The notes: generated from the sequence alone by a model not told the origin. A stretch of DNA of 61,183 bases from Rhodopirellula sp. (GCA_002690925.1 NZGD01000203.1:1-61183); one strand, 5' to 3'; shown: positions 8,743-17,982, numbered from the stretch's first letter. Numbers and translations: made by a program.

Positions 8743-10011
8743 ATGAAAATTTTATTAGACAGCCAGAGGAACGCTGAGTTGCGTCGTGGGTTTGCGGACT
8801 ATACGGCTCCCCTCATGTTTACTGTATCACTGGTGTTTCTGGTGTGTCAGGCGGTCCTTGTTGTGATCCTTGTTGATATGCCCAACTTTAGTGAGCATGT
8901 AGAAACAGCGATTGATCCAAATAGTTCAACTAAGGGATGGCTGCGTGAAATCGCTTCTACAAATGGTGTGGAATTAGCTATCTATGACTTGTCGATCAGT
9001 CTGCTTTGGATTCTGTGGCCCATTGTGGTTGTTGAGGCGGCGTTTCATTGGGTGTCCCGACCTTGGGATGAACAGACACGTAAGTTGCATTTGTTCAGCT
9101 TTCTGTTCTGCGTATGTCCCTCGCTTCGGATGTGTGCTCGCAGTTATGAGAAAGGAAATAGGCTTTGGCTCCCGGGACTAGGTTGGCGTTATCCAAATAA
9201 GCGTTTGCGGGCAAGGCTGGAGCGTCACTTCAGTTTGCCAATGATTGCGATTGCTTTCTTGATTCTCCCGGTTTTGGTGATCGAGTTTTTTTTGCATGAC
9301 CGCGTCGAGGATTCGTTGGTGCTGTGGTCACTACTGCATGTGGGAACAGGGGTCATCTGGCTGGCCTTTGCAGTCGAATTCATCCTGATGGTGTCGGTGG
9401 CAGAGAAAAAGCTTGTCTATTGCAAGGAGCACTGGTTGGACATGGCAATTCTTTTGCTACCCTTGATTTCGTTTCTGCGTTCGGTGCAGTTTGTTCGGGC
9501 AACCAATGCCCTGCGTTTGCCTCAGTTTACGAAGATGTTGCGTGTGTATCGAATGCGGGGCACGGCGTTGAAGGCGTTGCGTGGCTTGATTGTGCTTGAT
9601 TTGTTCTCGAGATTTTTGAAGCCAGAACCCGATCAAATCGTTGAGCAGTTGCAGGTAGAACTGCGGGAAGCCGAGGCAAGGGTGCGGATGATTCGAAGGA
9701 AGCTTACTAAGGCTCAGCAAGCGATCGTGGCGGCTCGTTCCGACGCGGGCCCAGAGGCAGGGCTGGAACTGACTGGAAAACGGCAGGTGTCCATTGAGGA
9801 GCCCGCGGCCAGTGCACTTGCTAAGGAATCCAGTAACCTCGTTGTGGAATCCGGAAGCCCCGTTGGTAGGAAAGAGGAGATTGCATCGTCGGCAGGGGCC
9901 TCGGTTCCCTGCTGTAAGCCAGCGGATGGTCATGTTCAGGGTGAACGCGCTGCCAGTCAGAAGACTCGGGCCAACCGATCAAGTACGGTGGTTGCCGTAC
10001 GGCCAAAATGA
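8743..10011 (+). CDS. Membrane protein with voltage-sensor-like segments and a C-terminal coiled coil
   Basis: A 422-residue integral membrane protein. Hydrophobic segments are at about residues 22-45, 80-102, 164-186, 193-220 and 230-246, followed by a basic helix at 246-272. The last three resemble S2-S4 of a voltage-sensor domain: an acidic residue in S2 (E212), the phrase HWLDMAILLL with D233 in S3 as in potassium channels, and an S4-like helix with R246, R252, R258, K264, R267 and R270. After it comes a coiled-coil stretch (about 296-332) and a low-complexity tail rich in Ala, Ser and Pro. There is no pore loop or GYG selectivity filter. The start has a modest ribosome binding site (TAAGG). 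It may be a regulator or voltage-sensing protein; function unproven. Confidence 0.6.
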   Translation: MKILLDSQRNAELRRGFADYTAPLMFTVSLVFLVCQAVLVVILVDMPNFSEHVETAIDPNSSTKGWLREIASTNGVELAIYDLSISLLWILWPIVVVEAAFHWVSRPWDEQTRKLHLFSFLFCVCPSLRMCARSYEKGNRLWLPGLGWRYPNKRLRARLERHFSLPMIAIAFLILPVLVIEFFLHDRVEDSLVLWSLLHVGTGVIWLAFAVEFILMVSVAEKKLVYCKEHWLDMAILLLPLISFLRSVQFVRATNALRLPQFTKMLRVYRMRGTALKALRGLIVLDLFSRFLKPEPDQIVEQLQVELREAEARVRMIRRKLTKAQQAIVAARSDAGPEAGLELTGKRQVSIEEPAASALAKESSNLVVESGSPVGRKEEIASSAGASVPCCKPADGHVQGERAASQKTRANRSSTVVAVRPK

Positions 10012-10203
10012 CCTGTTCGCGAGTCGCTTCCACCAGGAAACGGCTCAGGTTTCCAGCGAGTGGTGTTCCTTGCGACCGGTGCAGAGCGATGCTGTGCGGA
10101 CTACGTAGGTCAGTTGCCGGGTTTGAGGGGCGCAAATTGGCTCGCGATGAGATAAACTGTAGTTCTCGCCTAGCCTCCCACCCCTCCTTCCGCCGCTATC
10201 GCA

Positions 10204-12621
10204 ATGTTGCTGAAACTAGTCGCTCTCCGGCTTGCTTGCCCGGTCGCAATTGCTGCGGTTTTGTTTGGGTTGTGCGACGGGCTAATGGTGGAAGGCACGG
10301 AGAACCAGGCGGTGGTAACGGGAGGCTCAGCCTCGAATTCGATTAACCCTGAGGCTCCGGTGAATTCTGAGGCTCCGGTGAATCCCAAGCCTCCGGTGAA
10401 TCCTGGGGCTCCGGTTGATTCGGAGTTACTGGTTGGCGGTTCACGTCCAATCGACGCGGTGAGTTTCGAACTCGATGTGCTGCCTGTGTTGACCGCCTAT
10501 GGTTGTAACATGGGAGCGTGTCACGGAAAGCAACGCGGGCAAAATGGTTTTCAGTTGTCATTGCTGGGGTTCGATCCGGATTTTGACTTTGCTGCGTTGA
10601 CGCAGGATGCGAGAGGGAGACGGCTGTTTCCGGCTGCACCTCAGCAAAGTTTGTTGCTGCAGAAAGCGGTTGCATCTCTACCGCATGGCGGGGGAAAACG
10701 ATTTGATGTCGGGTCTGAACCCTATCAAGTATTACTTGCTTGGATAAAACAAGGCGCAGTGAGGGCGGTCGCGGATGAGCCAGTATTGGATCATGTCGTA
10801 CTTGGTAAAACTACGTTTTCGTTGCAACCCGAAGAACAACGGGATCTGCAAGTCGTCGCACATTACAGCGATGGCAGTTCGCGTGACGTCACAACCTTGG
10901 CTACCTATCTGTCTAACGAATCGGCAGTGGTGTCTGTCGCGGAGAATGGTCAGTTGACTGCCGGGGCGTTGCCCGGTGAAACCGCGATCATGGCTCGTTA
11001 CATGAATCACATTTGCGTAGCGAATGTCGCTATTCCGCGCACGATTGCCATTCCTGATGACGTTTATGAGGCTTTGCCACGCAACAACTTTATCGACGAA
11101 CAGGTCTATGCGAAATTGCAGCGATTGGGGATTCGTCCGTCCGAGGTAGTGGCAGATGAAATTTTTCTACGGCGTGTGCATGTCGATTTGATTGGTCGCT
11201 TTCCATCCGCAGAGGAAACGCGGATATTTCTTGAATCACAGGATGCTAAAAAGCGAATAAAGTTGGTCGATCAATTACTTGAACGCCCCGAGTACATTGA
11301 TCATTGGGCAGGTTATTGGGCTGACTTGTTGCGTCCAAATCCTTACAGAGTCGGGATCAAAGCTGTCCTGAATTACGATAACTGGATACGGCAACAGTTT
11401 CGCGACAACGTTTCATACGACAGCTTTGTCAGACGTTTGGTGACCGCCAAGGGAAGTACATGGCAAAATGGCGCAGCGACTCTGTATCGTGATCGCCGGT
11501 CTCCTGACGAAGTGGCCACGATGGTCAGCCAATTGTTCCTTGGGATCCGTCTGGAATGTGCCAAGTGCCATCATCATCCGTTTGAGCGGTGGAGCCAGAA
11601 AGATTTTTATCAGTTTGCTGCTTACTTCTCGAAGGTGACTCGTAAGGGAACAGGTCTCTCTCCTCCGATATCGGGCGGGGAAGAGATTGTCTACTCATCT
11701 GCAAAAGGTGAAGTGAAGCACCCATTGACGGGTGAAGTGCTGGCTCCGGTTCCACTTTTTGAAGTTGCAAAGCTGGCCGCGGAGGCCAACCCAGAGGAAT
11801 CATCCAACACCAATCTGAAAGGCGAGTCGGTTTCGGTTGCTCAGGAAGATCCGCGAGTTTCGCTCGCGGAATGGATGACCGCACCGGGGAATGATTATTT
11901 TGCTCATGTGCAGGTTAATCGGATATGGTCTATTTTGATGGGACGTGGCTTTGTTGAACCCGTGGACGATTTGCGCAGCACCAATCCCGCGAGCAACCCG
12001 GAATTACTTGATGCTCTTGCCGACCATTTCAGAGCCAGCGGCTTTGATCTCAAATCCCTGTTGAAAACGATCGTCCTCTCGCGGGTTTACAGTCACAGTT
12101 CGGTTCCCACTGAGTCGAATGTAACGGACCGCTTGAACTACTCACGAAATTACCGGCGGCGGTTACGGGCTGAGGTGTTGATGGATGCCGTGGCGGACGT
12201 GACCGAGACCCCTGCTAAGTTGACCGGTTTGCCGGCTGAATCAAGGGCAAGTCAAGTTTGGACCACACGGGTTGATTCGGTGTTTCTTGATACATTTGGT
12301 CGCCCCAACGAGAATCAGGATCCGCCATGTGAAAGGACTCCTGATTCGACGGTGACACAATCACTTCACCTCATGAACTCGAGGGTGTTGGATAGTCGAA
12401 TCCGCGGTGATAACAGTCGTGCTGCCCGACTTGCCGGCAGCGGTTTGACATCGGAGCAGATTGCGGATGAGCTGTATTTGACGGTTTTCTCGCGATTTCC
12501 AGGCCAGAAAGAGCGGGATTATGTTGTGCAGGTGCTGAACGACGTTGAAAATCGAAGGTTGGTGGTCGAAGATCTGATGTGGGCGATGGTCAATTCACCC
12601 GAATTTACGGTCCGGAATTAG
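10204..12621 (+). CDS. DUF1549/DUF1553 cytochrome-like secreted protein with Big_2 domain
   Basis: An 805-residue exported protein of the large planctomycete PSD family. In order: signal peptide (about 1-27); five six-residue repeats N-P/S-x-x-P-V (residues 48-77); a planctomycete cytochrome-like region with CNMGACH at 101-107; a Big_2-like Ig domain (about 197-277, HYSDGSSRDVTTLATY); DUF1549 (about 290-510), which includes a CAKCH haem-c-like motif within LECAKCHHHPFERW; and DUF1553 to the C-terminus (NPELLDALADHF, SRVYSHSS, NYRRRLRAEVLMDA). The family is thought to act in the periplasm, possibly in redox or polysaccharide-linked processes, but the reaction is unknown. It is the first gene of a tight operon; its stop overlaps the ribosome binding site of the DUF1501 gene. 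Confidence 0.92.
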   Translation: MLLKLVALRLACPVAIAAVLFGLCDGLMVEGTENQAVVTGGSASNSINPEAPVNSEAPVNPKPPVNPGAPVDSELLVGGSRPIDAVSFELDVLPVLTAYGCNMGACHGKQRGQNGFQLSLLGFDPDFDFAALTQDARGRRLFPAAPQQSLLLQKAVASLPHGGGKRFDVGSEPYQVLLAWIKQGAVRAVADEPVLDHVVLGKTTFSLQPEEQRDLQVVAHYSDGSSRDVTTLATYLSNESAVVSVAENGQLTAGALPGETAIMARYMNHICVANVAIPRTIAIPDDVYEALPRNNFIDEQVYAKLQRLGIRPSEVVADEIFLRRVHVDLIGRFPSAEETRIFLESQDAKKRIKLVDQLLERPEYIDHWAGYWADLLRPNPYRVGIKAVLNYDNWIRQQFRDNVSYDSFVRRLVTAKGSTWQNGAATLYRDRRSPDEVATMVSQLFLGIRLECAKCHHHPFERWSQKDFYQFAAYFSKVTRKGTGLSPPISGGEEIVYSSAKGEVKHPLTGEVLAPVPLFEVAKLAAEANPEESSNTNLKGESVSVAQEDPRVSLAEWMTAPGNDYFAHVQVNRIWSILMGRGFVEPVDDLRSTNPASNPELLDALADHFRASGFDLKSLLKTIVLSRVYSHSSVPTESNVTDRLNYSRNYRRRLRAEVLMDAVADVTETPAKLTGLPAESRASQVWTTRVDSVFLDTFGRPNENQDPPCERTPDSTVTQSLHLMNSRVLDSRIRGDNSRAARLAGSGLTSEQIADELYLTVFSRFPGQKERDYVVQVLNDVENRRLVVEDLMWAMVNSPEFTVRN
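10345..10434 (+). repeat. Five 18-base in-frame repeats encoding N-P-x-x-P-V
   Basis: Five consecutive 18-base units start at 10345, 10363, 10381, 10399 and 10417. The core GAGGCTCCGGTGAA recurs and the last unit is degenerate. They encode NPEAPV, NSEAPV, NPKPPV, NPGAPV and DSELLV, a proline-rich linker between the signal peptide and the cytochrome-like domain. The unit length keeps the frame, so copy-number changes would vary linker length only. Confidence 0.9.
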
Positions 12622-12625
12622 GAGG
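12620..12625 (+). promoter_or_regulatory. AGGAGG ribosome binding site overlapping the upstream stop
   Basis: A perfect AGGAGG begins in the last base pair of the DUF1553 stop codon and lies 8 bases before the ATG at 12634. It decides the DUF1501 start and implies coupled translation of the two genes. Confidence 0.8.
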
Positions 12626-12633
12626 CTGATGCG

Positions 12634-13971
12634 ATGAAACAATGGACAAAAAATTGCGCAGGCATGTCACGCCGGGACGGGCTCAAGCTCGGCCTTGGTG
12701 GTTTGATTTCTGGTGGTTTGAGCGGGGCGCTGCGGGCAACCGCATCTGAAACTGTACACAGCAGCGATGGAATCAAGAAACAGGCTGACGCGTGCATCCT
12801 GATTTGGATGGATGGCGGGCCCAGTCATTATGAAACGTTTGATCCTAAACCAGAGGCTCCGGTAGAGATTCGCGGGCAATTCAGTCCGATTGCGACTCAG
12901 ACGCCGGGAATGTTCTTTTCGCAGCCATTGAAGCGGTTGGCTGGGATTTCCAATGAATTGGCGATCGTGAGATCGATTCGCCACGATCAGGGGAATCATG
13001 GAGCAGGCAACCACTACATGATGACAGGTGCTCCGCCGAGGATTCCCGTGGGTTGTGGCGCGTTTGTAAGTTTTCATCCGAGCCTTGGTAGTGTGGTTTC
13101 ACATCAGGTGGGTGCACCTGACGGTGTTCCGCCCTACTTTTCAATGCCCAATATGTCCCGCTCTGGCGGACCCAATTTTTTGGGCGCAAGGCACGCTCCG
13201 TTTATTGTTCCTGATGACCCCAATCGATCCGGATTTCGGGTGCGGGATGTAACCGTTCCGACGGGTTTGACAGATGCTCGTTTCGAGAGTCGCCAAGAGA
13301 TCCGAAGACAGATTGACAGGATGCAGCGTTTGACGGATGCGGCAATAGCAGATCCAGTTGTTGCTGCCGATGAGTTCTATTCTCAGGGCATGCAGATCCT
13401 GCAAAGCCGTGAGGCTCAGGCAGCTTTTGACATCAATGCAGAGCCAAGCGAGGTGCGCGATGCGTACGGACGCAGTCCCTTCGGACAACGAGCCTTGCTA
13501 GCGCGGCGGTTGGTGGGTGCAGGTGTCCCGTTTGTGACTTTGTATTTCGGAGGCTGGGATCATCACACCGATATTTTCAATGCGTTCGATAAAAAGGTCC
13601 CGCCGTTTGAAAGTGCCATTGCCGCATTGATTGAAGATCTCAAACAGCAGGGAATGCTGGAACGCACCATGGTGATTGCGTTGGGAGAGTTTGGTCGTAC
13701 CCCTAAAATCAACGACCGTGGAGGTCGTGATCACTGGTCCAATGCCATGAGTGTCATGTTTGCAGGTGGGGGAACTCGCGGCGGACAAGTGATTGGGGCG
13801 ACTGACCGTCAGGGATATGCTGCTGTTGAGCGGATTCTGTCACCTGAGAATTTCGTGTCGACGGTTTACCGGAAACTGGGGATCGATCCCGGGCAGATGA
13901 TGTATACACCTGATGGGCGTCCGGTTCACTTGGTGAGTGATGCCGAACCCATTTCCGAATTGATGGGCTAG
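12634..13971 (+). CDS. DUF1501 family Tat-exported protein
   Basis: A 445-residue member of DUF1501, a sulfatase-fold family common in planctomycetes and almost always next to DUF1549/DUF1553 genes. The N-terminus has a Tat-type signal, SRRDGLKLGLGGL, at about residues 10-22. Family motifs follow: ACILIWMDGGPSHYETFDPKP, RSIRHDQGNHGAGNHYM, GGWDHHTD, and ALGEFGRTPKIN with GGRDHWSNAMS. The conserved D, H and E positions resemble the metal site of alkaline phosphatase-like enzymes, but no substrate is established. It is translated from a perfect ribosome binding site overlapping the previous stop, so the two proteins are probably made together and may act in the same periplasmic process. Confidence 0.95.
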   Translation: MKQWTKNCAGMSRRDGLKLGLGGLISGGLSGALRATASETVHSSDGIKKQADACILIWMDGGPSHYETFDPKPEAPVEIRGQFSPIATQTPGMFFSQPLKRLAGISNELAIVRSIRHDQGNHGAGNHYMMTGAPPRIPVGCGAFVSFHPSLGSVVSHQVGAPDGVPPYFSMPNMSRSGGPNFLGARHAPFIVPDDPNRSGFRVRDVTVPTGLTDARFESRQEIRRQIDRMQRLTDAAIADPVVAADEFYSQGMQILQSREAQAAFDINAEPSEVRDAYGRSPFGQRALLARRLVGAGVPFVTLYFGGWDHHTDIFNAFDKKVPPFESAIAALIEDLKQQGMLERTMVIALGEFGRTPKINDRGGRDHWSNAMSVMFAGGGTRGGQVIGATDRQGYAAVERILSPENFVSTVYRKLGIDPGQMMYTPDGRPVHLVSDAEPISELMG

Positions 13972-13992
13972 TGGTCAGGTTTGCCCAGTGCT

Positions 13993-15756
13993 ATGAAGAA
14001 ACTCGATTTGTGGTCCAGACGTTGTTTTCAGCAGATGGAATATCCGTTGTCTCTGAAAGGTCTTTCCGTTTCAGCGGGGGTGGGTGAGAAGGTTAGTAGT
14101 AGCTTGGTGAAGCTGGTTCATTGTCTACCCATGTTCCTGTGGTTGCTTGGTGTTCTTGGATGGTTCCCAAGTAATTGCGTGCAGGCTCAGATTCAGTTGG
14201 ATCGATTTTTTCCACCTGCGGTTGGCGTAGGACAAACCGTGGAGCTCAAAGTCGAGGGCAAGTTTCCCGAGTGGCCAATCGAGTTAGTCACTGATTGTGA
14301 TGAGGTGTCTGTTCAAGCCGCTGAGAAATCAGGGCAAGTTTTGGTGGAAGTCAATGAACTTGCAACGCCTGGGGTCGTTTGGGTGCGTGGCTTGGATAAG
14401 ACCTCCGCTTCTGGCCTCGTTCCTCTCCTGATTGAACCACTGGTTCCGGTTTCCGAGGTCGAACCCAATGAGACGTTAGAAAACGCAACGCAGGTAGAAT
14501 TGCCTTGTGTTGTGACAGGACGACTTTCGAAGGCTGGAGAGCTCGACACTTTTCGCGTGGAAGTGAAAGAGGGAGAGACTTTGGTCGTGTCGGTGGTTGC
14601 CAACCAGCTATTGCAGTCCCCTATGGATGCTGTGCTGCAGATTGTTGATCCCGAGGGTCATGTATTGGCCCAAGCCGATGATCAACGTGGTTTGGATCCC
14701 CAGATGGTCTATGAGGTGAAGCGGGATCAGACGCTGCTGATACGTTTATTCGCCTTCCCTGAAATACCCAACAGTACCATCGGATTCGCTGGTGCTGCGA
14801 CATTTGTGTACGAACTTCGAGTCACAACCGGTGCGTTCGTTGACCATGTGTTTCCACTCAATCAGCCGTTGATAGCTGCGGTGGGAGATGCAGTCGCAGG
14901 TGGTCTTGCTCAGGGTTGGAATTTACCCGATGCCTCCACCGCAAAGAATGGAAACGCGAATCGATTTGGCGGCAGCTCAATCTTTTTGACCGATGCATTG
15001 GGTTGGCAGTACCAGGGAACACATGCTGTTCGAGGTGACGAATTCTTTGAGTCTGCGGAGCTGGTTTTGATGGAAAATACGCCGTGTTCGTATTCGGGAC
15101 GAATTGAGGCGGCCGGAGAAATTGATCGAGTGCAGTTGGTCGTGAAGAAGGGAAAGAAGTACCGCATTGCGGTTCACGCACGACGCAGTGCCATGCTCTT
15201 GGATTCCGTGCTGCGTGTCGTTGATCCGAAAGATGGTAACGAGTTGGGACGCAATGACGATGCAACTCGGGGTAAGTACGATGCCCGCGTTGATTTCATC
15301 GCCAAAGAGGACGCGCGGGTTGAGGTCCAAATCTCTGATCTCGTCGACGGGTTTGGAATGCGGCACGCCTACACGGTTGTAGTGGCGGTTGTGGAGCCCT
15401 CGGTGGACGTCACTGTGGTTGCTGACCGTTTCGCTGTGAAGGCGGGTGAGTCTTTAGAGATTCCTGTCACGATTGTGCGGCGTGATGGATACGCAGCAAA
15501 GTTGCAGGTCAGTGCTGCTGGGCTACCAGAAGGCATCACGGCCGAGGTCGTCGTGTCGGAAGCAAAGGGAGATTCGTCCAAGGCCGTGAATCTGAAAATC
15601 ACAGCCGCAGAGGGAATTAGCCATCAAGGCCCAATGCAAATTCAAGTGATTGAAGTGGGGGGCGAGGACGCAAAGGGGGGCGAGCCTATCCATGCAGAAT
15701 ATGAGTTGGCGAAAGTCTTGCGAATCGATGAATTTTGGTTGACAGTCGCCCCCTGA
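13993..15756 (+). CDS. Secreted protein with bacterial pre-peptidase C-terminal (PPC) domains
   Basis: About 587 residues. A long N-terminal region of some 45 residues precedes a hydrophobic signal segment (LPMFLWLLGVLGWF) ending near QAQIQLD, so it is exported. An Ig-like region follows. Two PPC-type domains are then visible: one around EPNETLENATQVELPCVVTGRLSKAGELDTFRVEVKEGE, and one around GRIEAAGEIDRVQLVVKKGKKYRIAV with a following LDSVLRVVDPKDGNELGRNDDA. The last part is another beta-sandwich-like domain. It is the third gene of the DUF1549/1553-DUF1501 operon, separated from DUF1501 by 21 bases. The start is uncertain: a TTG lies at 13981, an ATG at 13993, and a later ATG near 14037 would give a more usual signal peptide. 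Confidence 0.85.
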   Translation: MKKLDLWSRRCFQQMEYPLSLKGLSVSAGVGEKVSSSLVKLVHCLPMFLWLLGVLGWFPSNCVQAQIQLDRFFPPAVGVGQTVELKVEGKFPEWPIELVTDCDEVSVQAAEKSGQVLVEVNELATPGVVWVRGLDKTSASGLVPLLIEPLVPVSEVEPNETLENATQVELPCVVTGRLSKAGELDTFRVEVKEGETLVVSVVANQLLQSPMDAVLQIVDPEGHVLAQADDQRGLDPQMVYEVKRDQTLLIRLFAFPEIPNSTIGFAGAATFVYELRVTTGAFVDHVFPLNQPLIAAVGDAVAGGLAQGWNLPDASTAKNGNANRFGGSSIFLTDALGWQYQGTHAVRGDEFFESAELVLMENTPCSYSGRIEAAGEIDRVQLVVKKGKKYRIAVHARRSAMLLDSVLRVVDPKDGNELGRNDDATRGKYDARVDFIAKEDARVEVQISDLVDGFGMRHAYTVVVAVVEPSVDVTVVADRFAVKAGESLEIPVTIVRRDGYAAKLQVSAAGLPEGITAEVVVSEAKGDSSKAVNLKITAAEGISHQGPMQIQVIEVGGEDAKGGEPIHAEYELAKVLRIDEFWLTVAP

Positions 15757-15783
15757 AAGGCATGGTTGGCATCAGCAATCCCT

Positions 15784-15802
15784 ACCGAATTTGCCGTTCG
15801 GT
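15784..15802. terminator. Weak hairpin downstream of the PPC gene
   Basis: A 6-base stem (ACCGAA with TTCGGT) around a 7-base loop lies 28 bases after the operon stop. It has no run of T, so it is only a candidate terminator or processing site. Confidence 0.25.
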
Positions 15803-16001
15803 GAGTTCATTTGCTGCCGTCTGCAACGAATCAGAAAACGCGGGAGTTTCGTTGCTGATGGCTTTGTGTTCCGCTAATGTGTTGCGTTTAGGAATCAGCG
15901 TAAGCTCGCGAGCTTGTGTTGAGCGTTCGACTTCTGTTTTAGTTTGTTGGAGATCAACTGTCCGTGGGGCTGTTCAGTTGCACTCATGCGAGCCACGGAA
16001 T

Positions 16002-17177
16002 TCAGGTCTGTGTTAAGGGTGGCGTCATCAGCAGCATTGCGAGTAAAGCAGAGCGTTCTGGGAGTTTGTTTTCGACGACATGTTCATGCACGGCATGGGC
16101 TCCATCGCCAACGGCGCCTAGACCATCGAGCGTTGGACAATGTTGGCTTGTCCAATTTCCATCCGACCCACCGCCCGCTGCGGCTTGATCAATTTCCAGT
16201 CCAAGTTCATCGGCAGCCAGACGCGCGTGGTGCCAAAGCTTTTGATTTCCCGGAGTGGCTTCGAGCGGCGGCCTTTCAATGCGACCTTGAACGTCCAGCA
16301 GCGTTCCATCGACCGTAGGTTTGATTCCATGAATCGCGGCCTCGATACGCCGAGCTTCTTGCTGAGTGGCTACGCGGACGTCAATTTCAGCTCGGGCTTC
16401 TGGAGCGATCACGTTGGGACGCATACCACCATTGATGACTCCTACATTGACACTTGTTCCCGATTGTGCATTGTTCATGGCAAACAGCTTTTGAATGACA
16501 TGCGACAGTTCATGGATGGCACTGATACCTTTTTCCGGATCCAATCCCGCGTGCGCTGCCTGGCCCTGAACCGTGATTTGAAATCGACCAACACCTTTTC
16601 GCTGTGTTTTCAGGTTTCCTGCAGGACCCAAAGAAGGCTCGACGACAAACGTACGGTTAACCACGCGTGCGAGCCGCTCGATTTGTAATGCTGATTCCTG
16701 GCTGCCAATTTCTTCGTCTGAGTTCAGGAAAAAAATGGGCGTCAGGGGGGGCTCCAGCCCAAGCTCATGCAAGGTGCGGACCGCAAAAACAGCTTGAACC
16801 AACCCAGCTTTCATGTCATAGCTGCCGGGTCCATAAAGGCAGCCCTCGCGGGATTGGACGGGCATCGTTTCAAGTGTGCCCAAAGGCCAAACCGTATCGA
16901 CGTGACCCAGGATCAGTTGTTGCGGAAGCTGTTTTTGCCGTCTGCAGGGGATCGCGAGCATCTGACCACCGGAGGTCCTGCCAGACAGAAAGCGGCAGCG
17001 GTAATGCACCGATTCCAGCAGGGTAGCGAAAAGTTCAAATACCGCACCTTGTGTGTCCGGAAGTTGCGAGGGGCTCTCGATGCTGATCGCGTTTTTGAGC
17101 ATGCTCAGCATGTCCGTTTGTCTCTCAAAAGAATGTGAGAGAATCTTGGCTGCAACGGCCTTGTTGATTTCTGTCAC
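16002..17177 (-). CDS. M20 family metallopeptidase (glutamate carboxypeptidase-like)
   Basis: A zinc-dependent amidohydrolase of the M20 family, nearest in pattern to carboxypeptidase G2 and related deacylases. Motifs from the N-terminus: LILGHVDTVWP (first metal His and catalytic Asp), YGPGSYDMKAG (bridging Asp), FFLNSDEEIGS (general base and metal Glu), VVEPS (metal Glu), a dimerisation domain starting at GVGRFQITVQGQAAHAG, and VGDGAHAVHEHV near the C-terminus (last metal His). All metal ligands are present. I chose the GTG at 17177 (V-T-E-I-N-K) because upstream codons to 17294 do not resemble the family and the usual N-terminus starts about 20 residues before MLSMLKN. No signal peptide, so cytoplasmic. 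It is transcribed against the PPC operon. Confidence 0.9.
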   Translation of the reverse strand: MTEINKAVAAKILSHSFERQTDMLSMLKNAISIESPSQLPDTQGAVFELFATLLESVHYRCRFLSGRTSGGQMLAIPCRRQKQLPQQLILGHVDTVWPLGTLETMPVQSREGCLYGPGSYDMKAGLVQAVFAVRTLHELGLEPPLTPIFFLNSDEEIGSQESALQIERLARVVNRTFVVEPSLGPAGNLKTQRKGVGRFQITVQGQAAHAGLDPEKGISAIHELSHVIQKLFAMNNAQSGTSVNVGVINGGMRPNVIAPEARAEIDVRVATQQEARRIEAAIHGIKPTVDGTLLDVQGRIERPPLEATPGNQKLWHHARLAADELGLEIDQAAAGGGSDGNWTSQHCPTLDGLGAVGDGAHAVHEHVVENKLPERSALLAMLLMTPPLTQT

Positions 17178-17577
17178 CCGTGGTGTCCTGACGGTGTTGT
17201 GCGTGATTTTTGGAGATCTGGTGGAGATGGATTCAGCGTAACTGCGCAGGGTGAATCGAGAATTGGGCGTGATTCGCTGGATTACAAGAACCAACTGTGC
17301 CAGATTGTGTCAAACACTTTTCCAGCGAGCGTTCATTATAGCATTCTGGGGTGGTTCACTCGTTATTCACACAATCGTCTAAACTGATGGGTGATTAGTT
17401 GAAAGCCTTATTCGAGGAACAGACTGCGTCTCTAATCAACGTCGGAGCGGGAAGTGCGTCGGGAAGCGTATCATTTAGGTTTACGAGGAGCCGATCTGGG
17501 TATCATGCCGTTGTGATTTGTTGGCTGGGAGATTTTGATGTGGGACCCTGTTTTTACCGTTTCTTGGAAATGCTGGG
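17178..17577. other. Divergent intergenic region
   Basis: About 400 bases between the M20 peptidase and the HEAT-like gene. Small frames exist on both strands but none has a recognisable domain or good start. It must carry two divergent promoters, which I could not place with confidence. Confidence 0.5.
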
Positions 17578-17982
17578 ATGGATGCGATGGACGAAAATTC
17601 GCTCGCGAAATGGGTGAAATATCTGTCTCGCGGCAAGGGTTACGCGAGTGCGTCTTGCGATTTTGCTGAATTGATTTGGTCTGACGCCGTAACGCAGCAA
17701 CAACAAATCGAGTTACTGAAGACTGCCGATGCGAATGTCCGCAGGGCAGTGGCCTGGGCGGTTTCCGACTTATCACGTGATAACGATGCGATGCGATATC
17801 TTGTGAATGAGTGTTTCAATGATAGCGATGCCGGGGTGCGAAGGAATGTTTGGTTTGCAATTAGGGATACTCAATGCCTCAGCTATGATCAAAAGCAGCA
17901 GTTGGTTGAAAAGTTGGGGGAAGAGCAAGATAAGGTGGTGCTGAAATTGGTGCATGACGTCAGTTCAGCCCGTCAACTTTAG
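17578..17982 (+). CDS. Small HEAT-like helical repeat protein
   Basis: A 134-residue soluble protein made almost entirely of amphipathic helices. Two adjacent segments, NVRRAVAWAVSDLSRDNDAMRYLVNE and GVRRNVWFAIRDTQCLSYDQKQQLVEK, follow the HEAT/PBS-lyase repeat pattern with the conserved V-R-R at the start of helix A. Such proteins are usually scaffolds or binding partners. No enzyme motif or signal peptide is visible. An in-frame ATG three codons later (MDENSLAK) is an alternative start. Neighbours give no hint about a partner. Confidence 0.6.
   Translation: MDAMDENSLAKWVKYLSRGKGYASASCDFAELIWSDAVTQQQQIELLKTADANVRRAVAWAVSDLSRDNDAMRYLVNECFNDSDAGVRRNVWFAIRDTQCLSYDQKQQLVEKLGEEQDKVVLKLVHDVSSARQL

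Noticed and set aside
17178..17294. N-terminal extension of the M20 peptidase
   Set aside because: The extra 39 codons have no similarity to the family; a GTG at 17177 gives the normal N-terminus.
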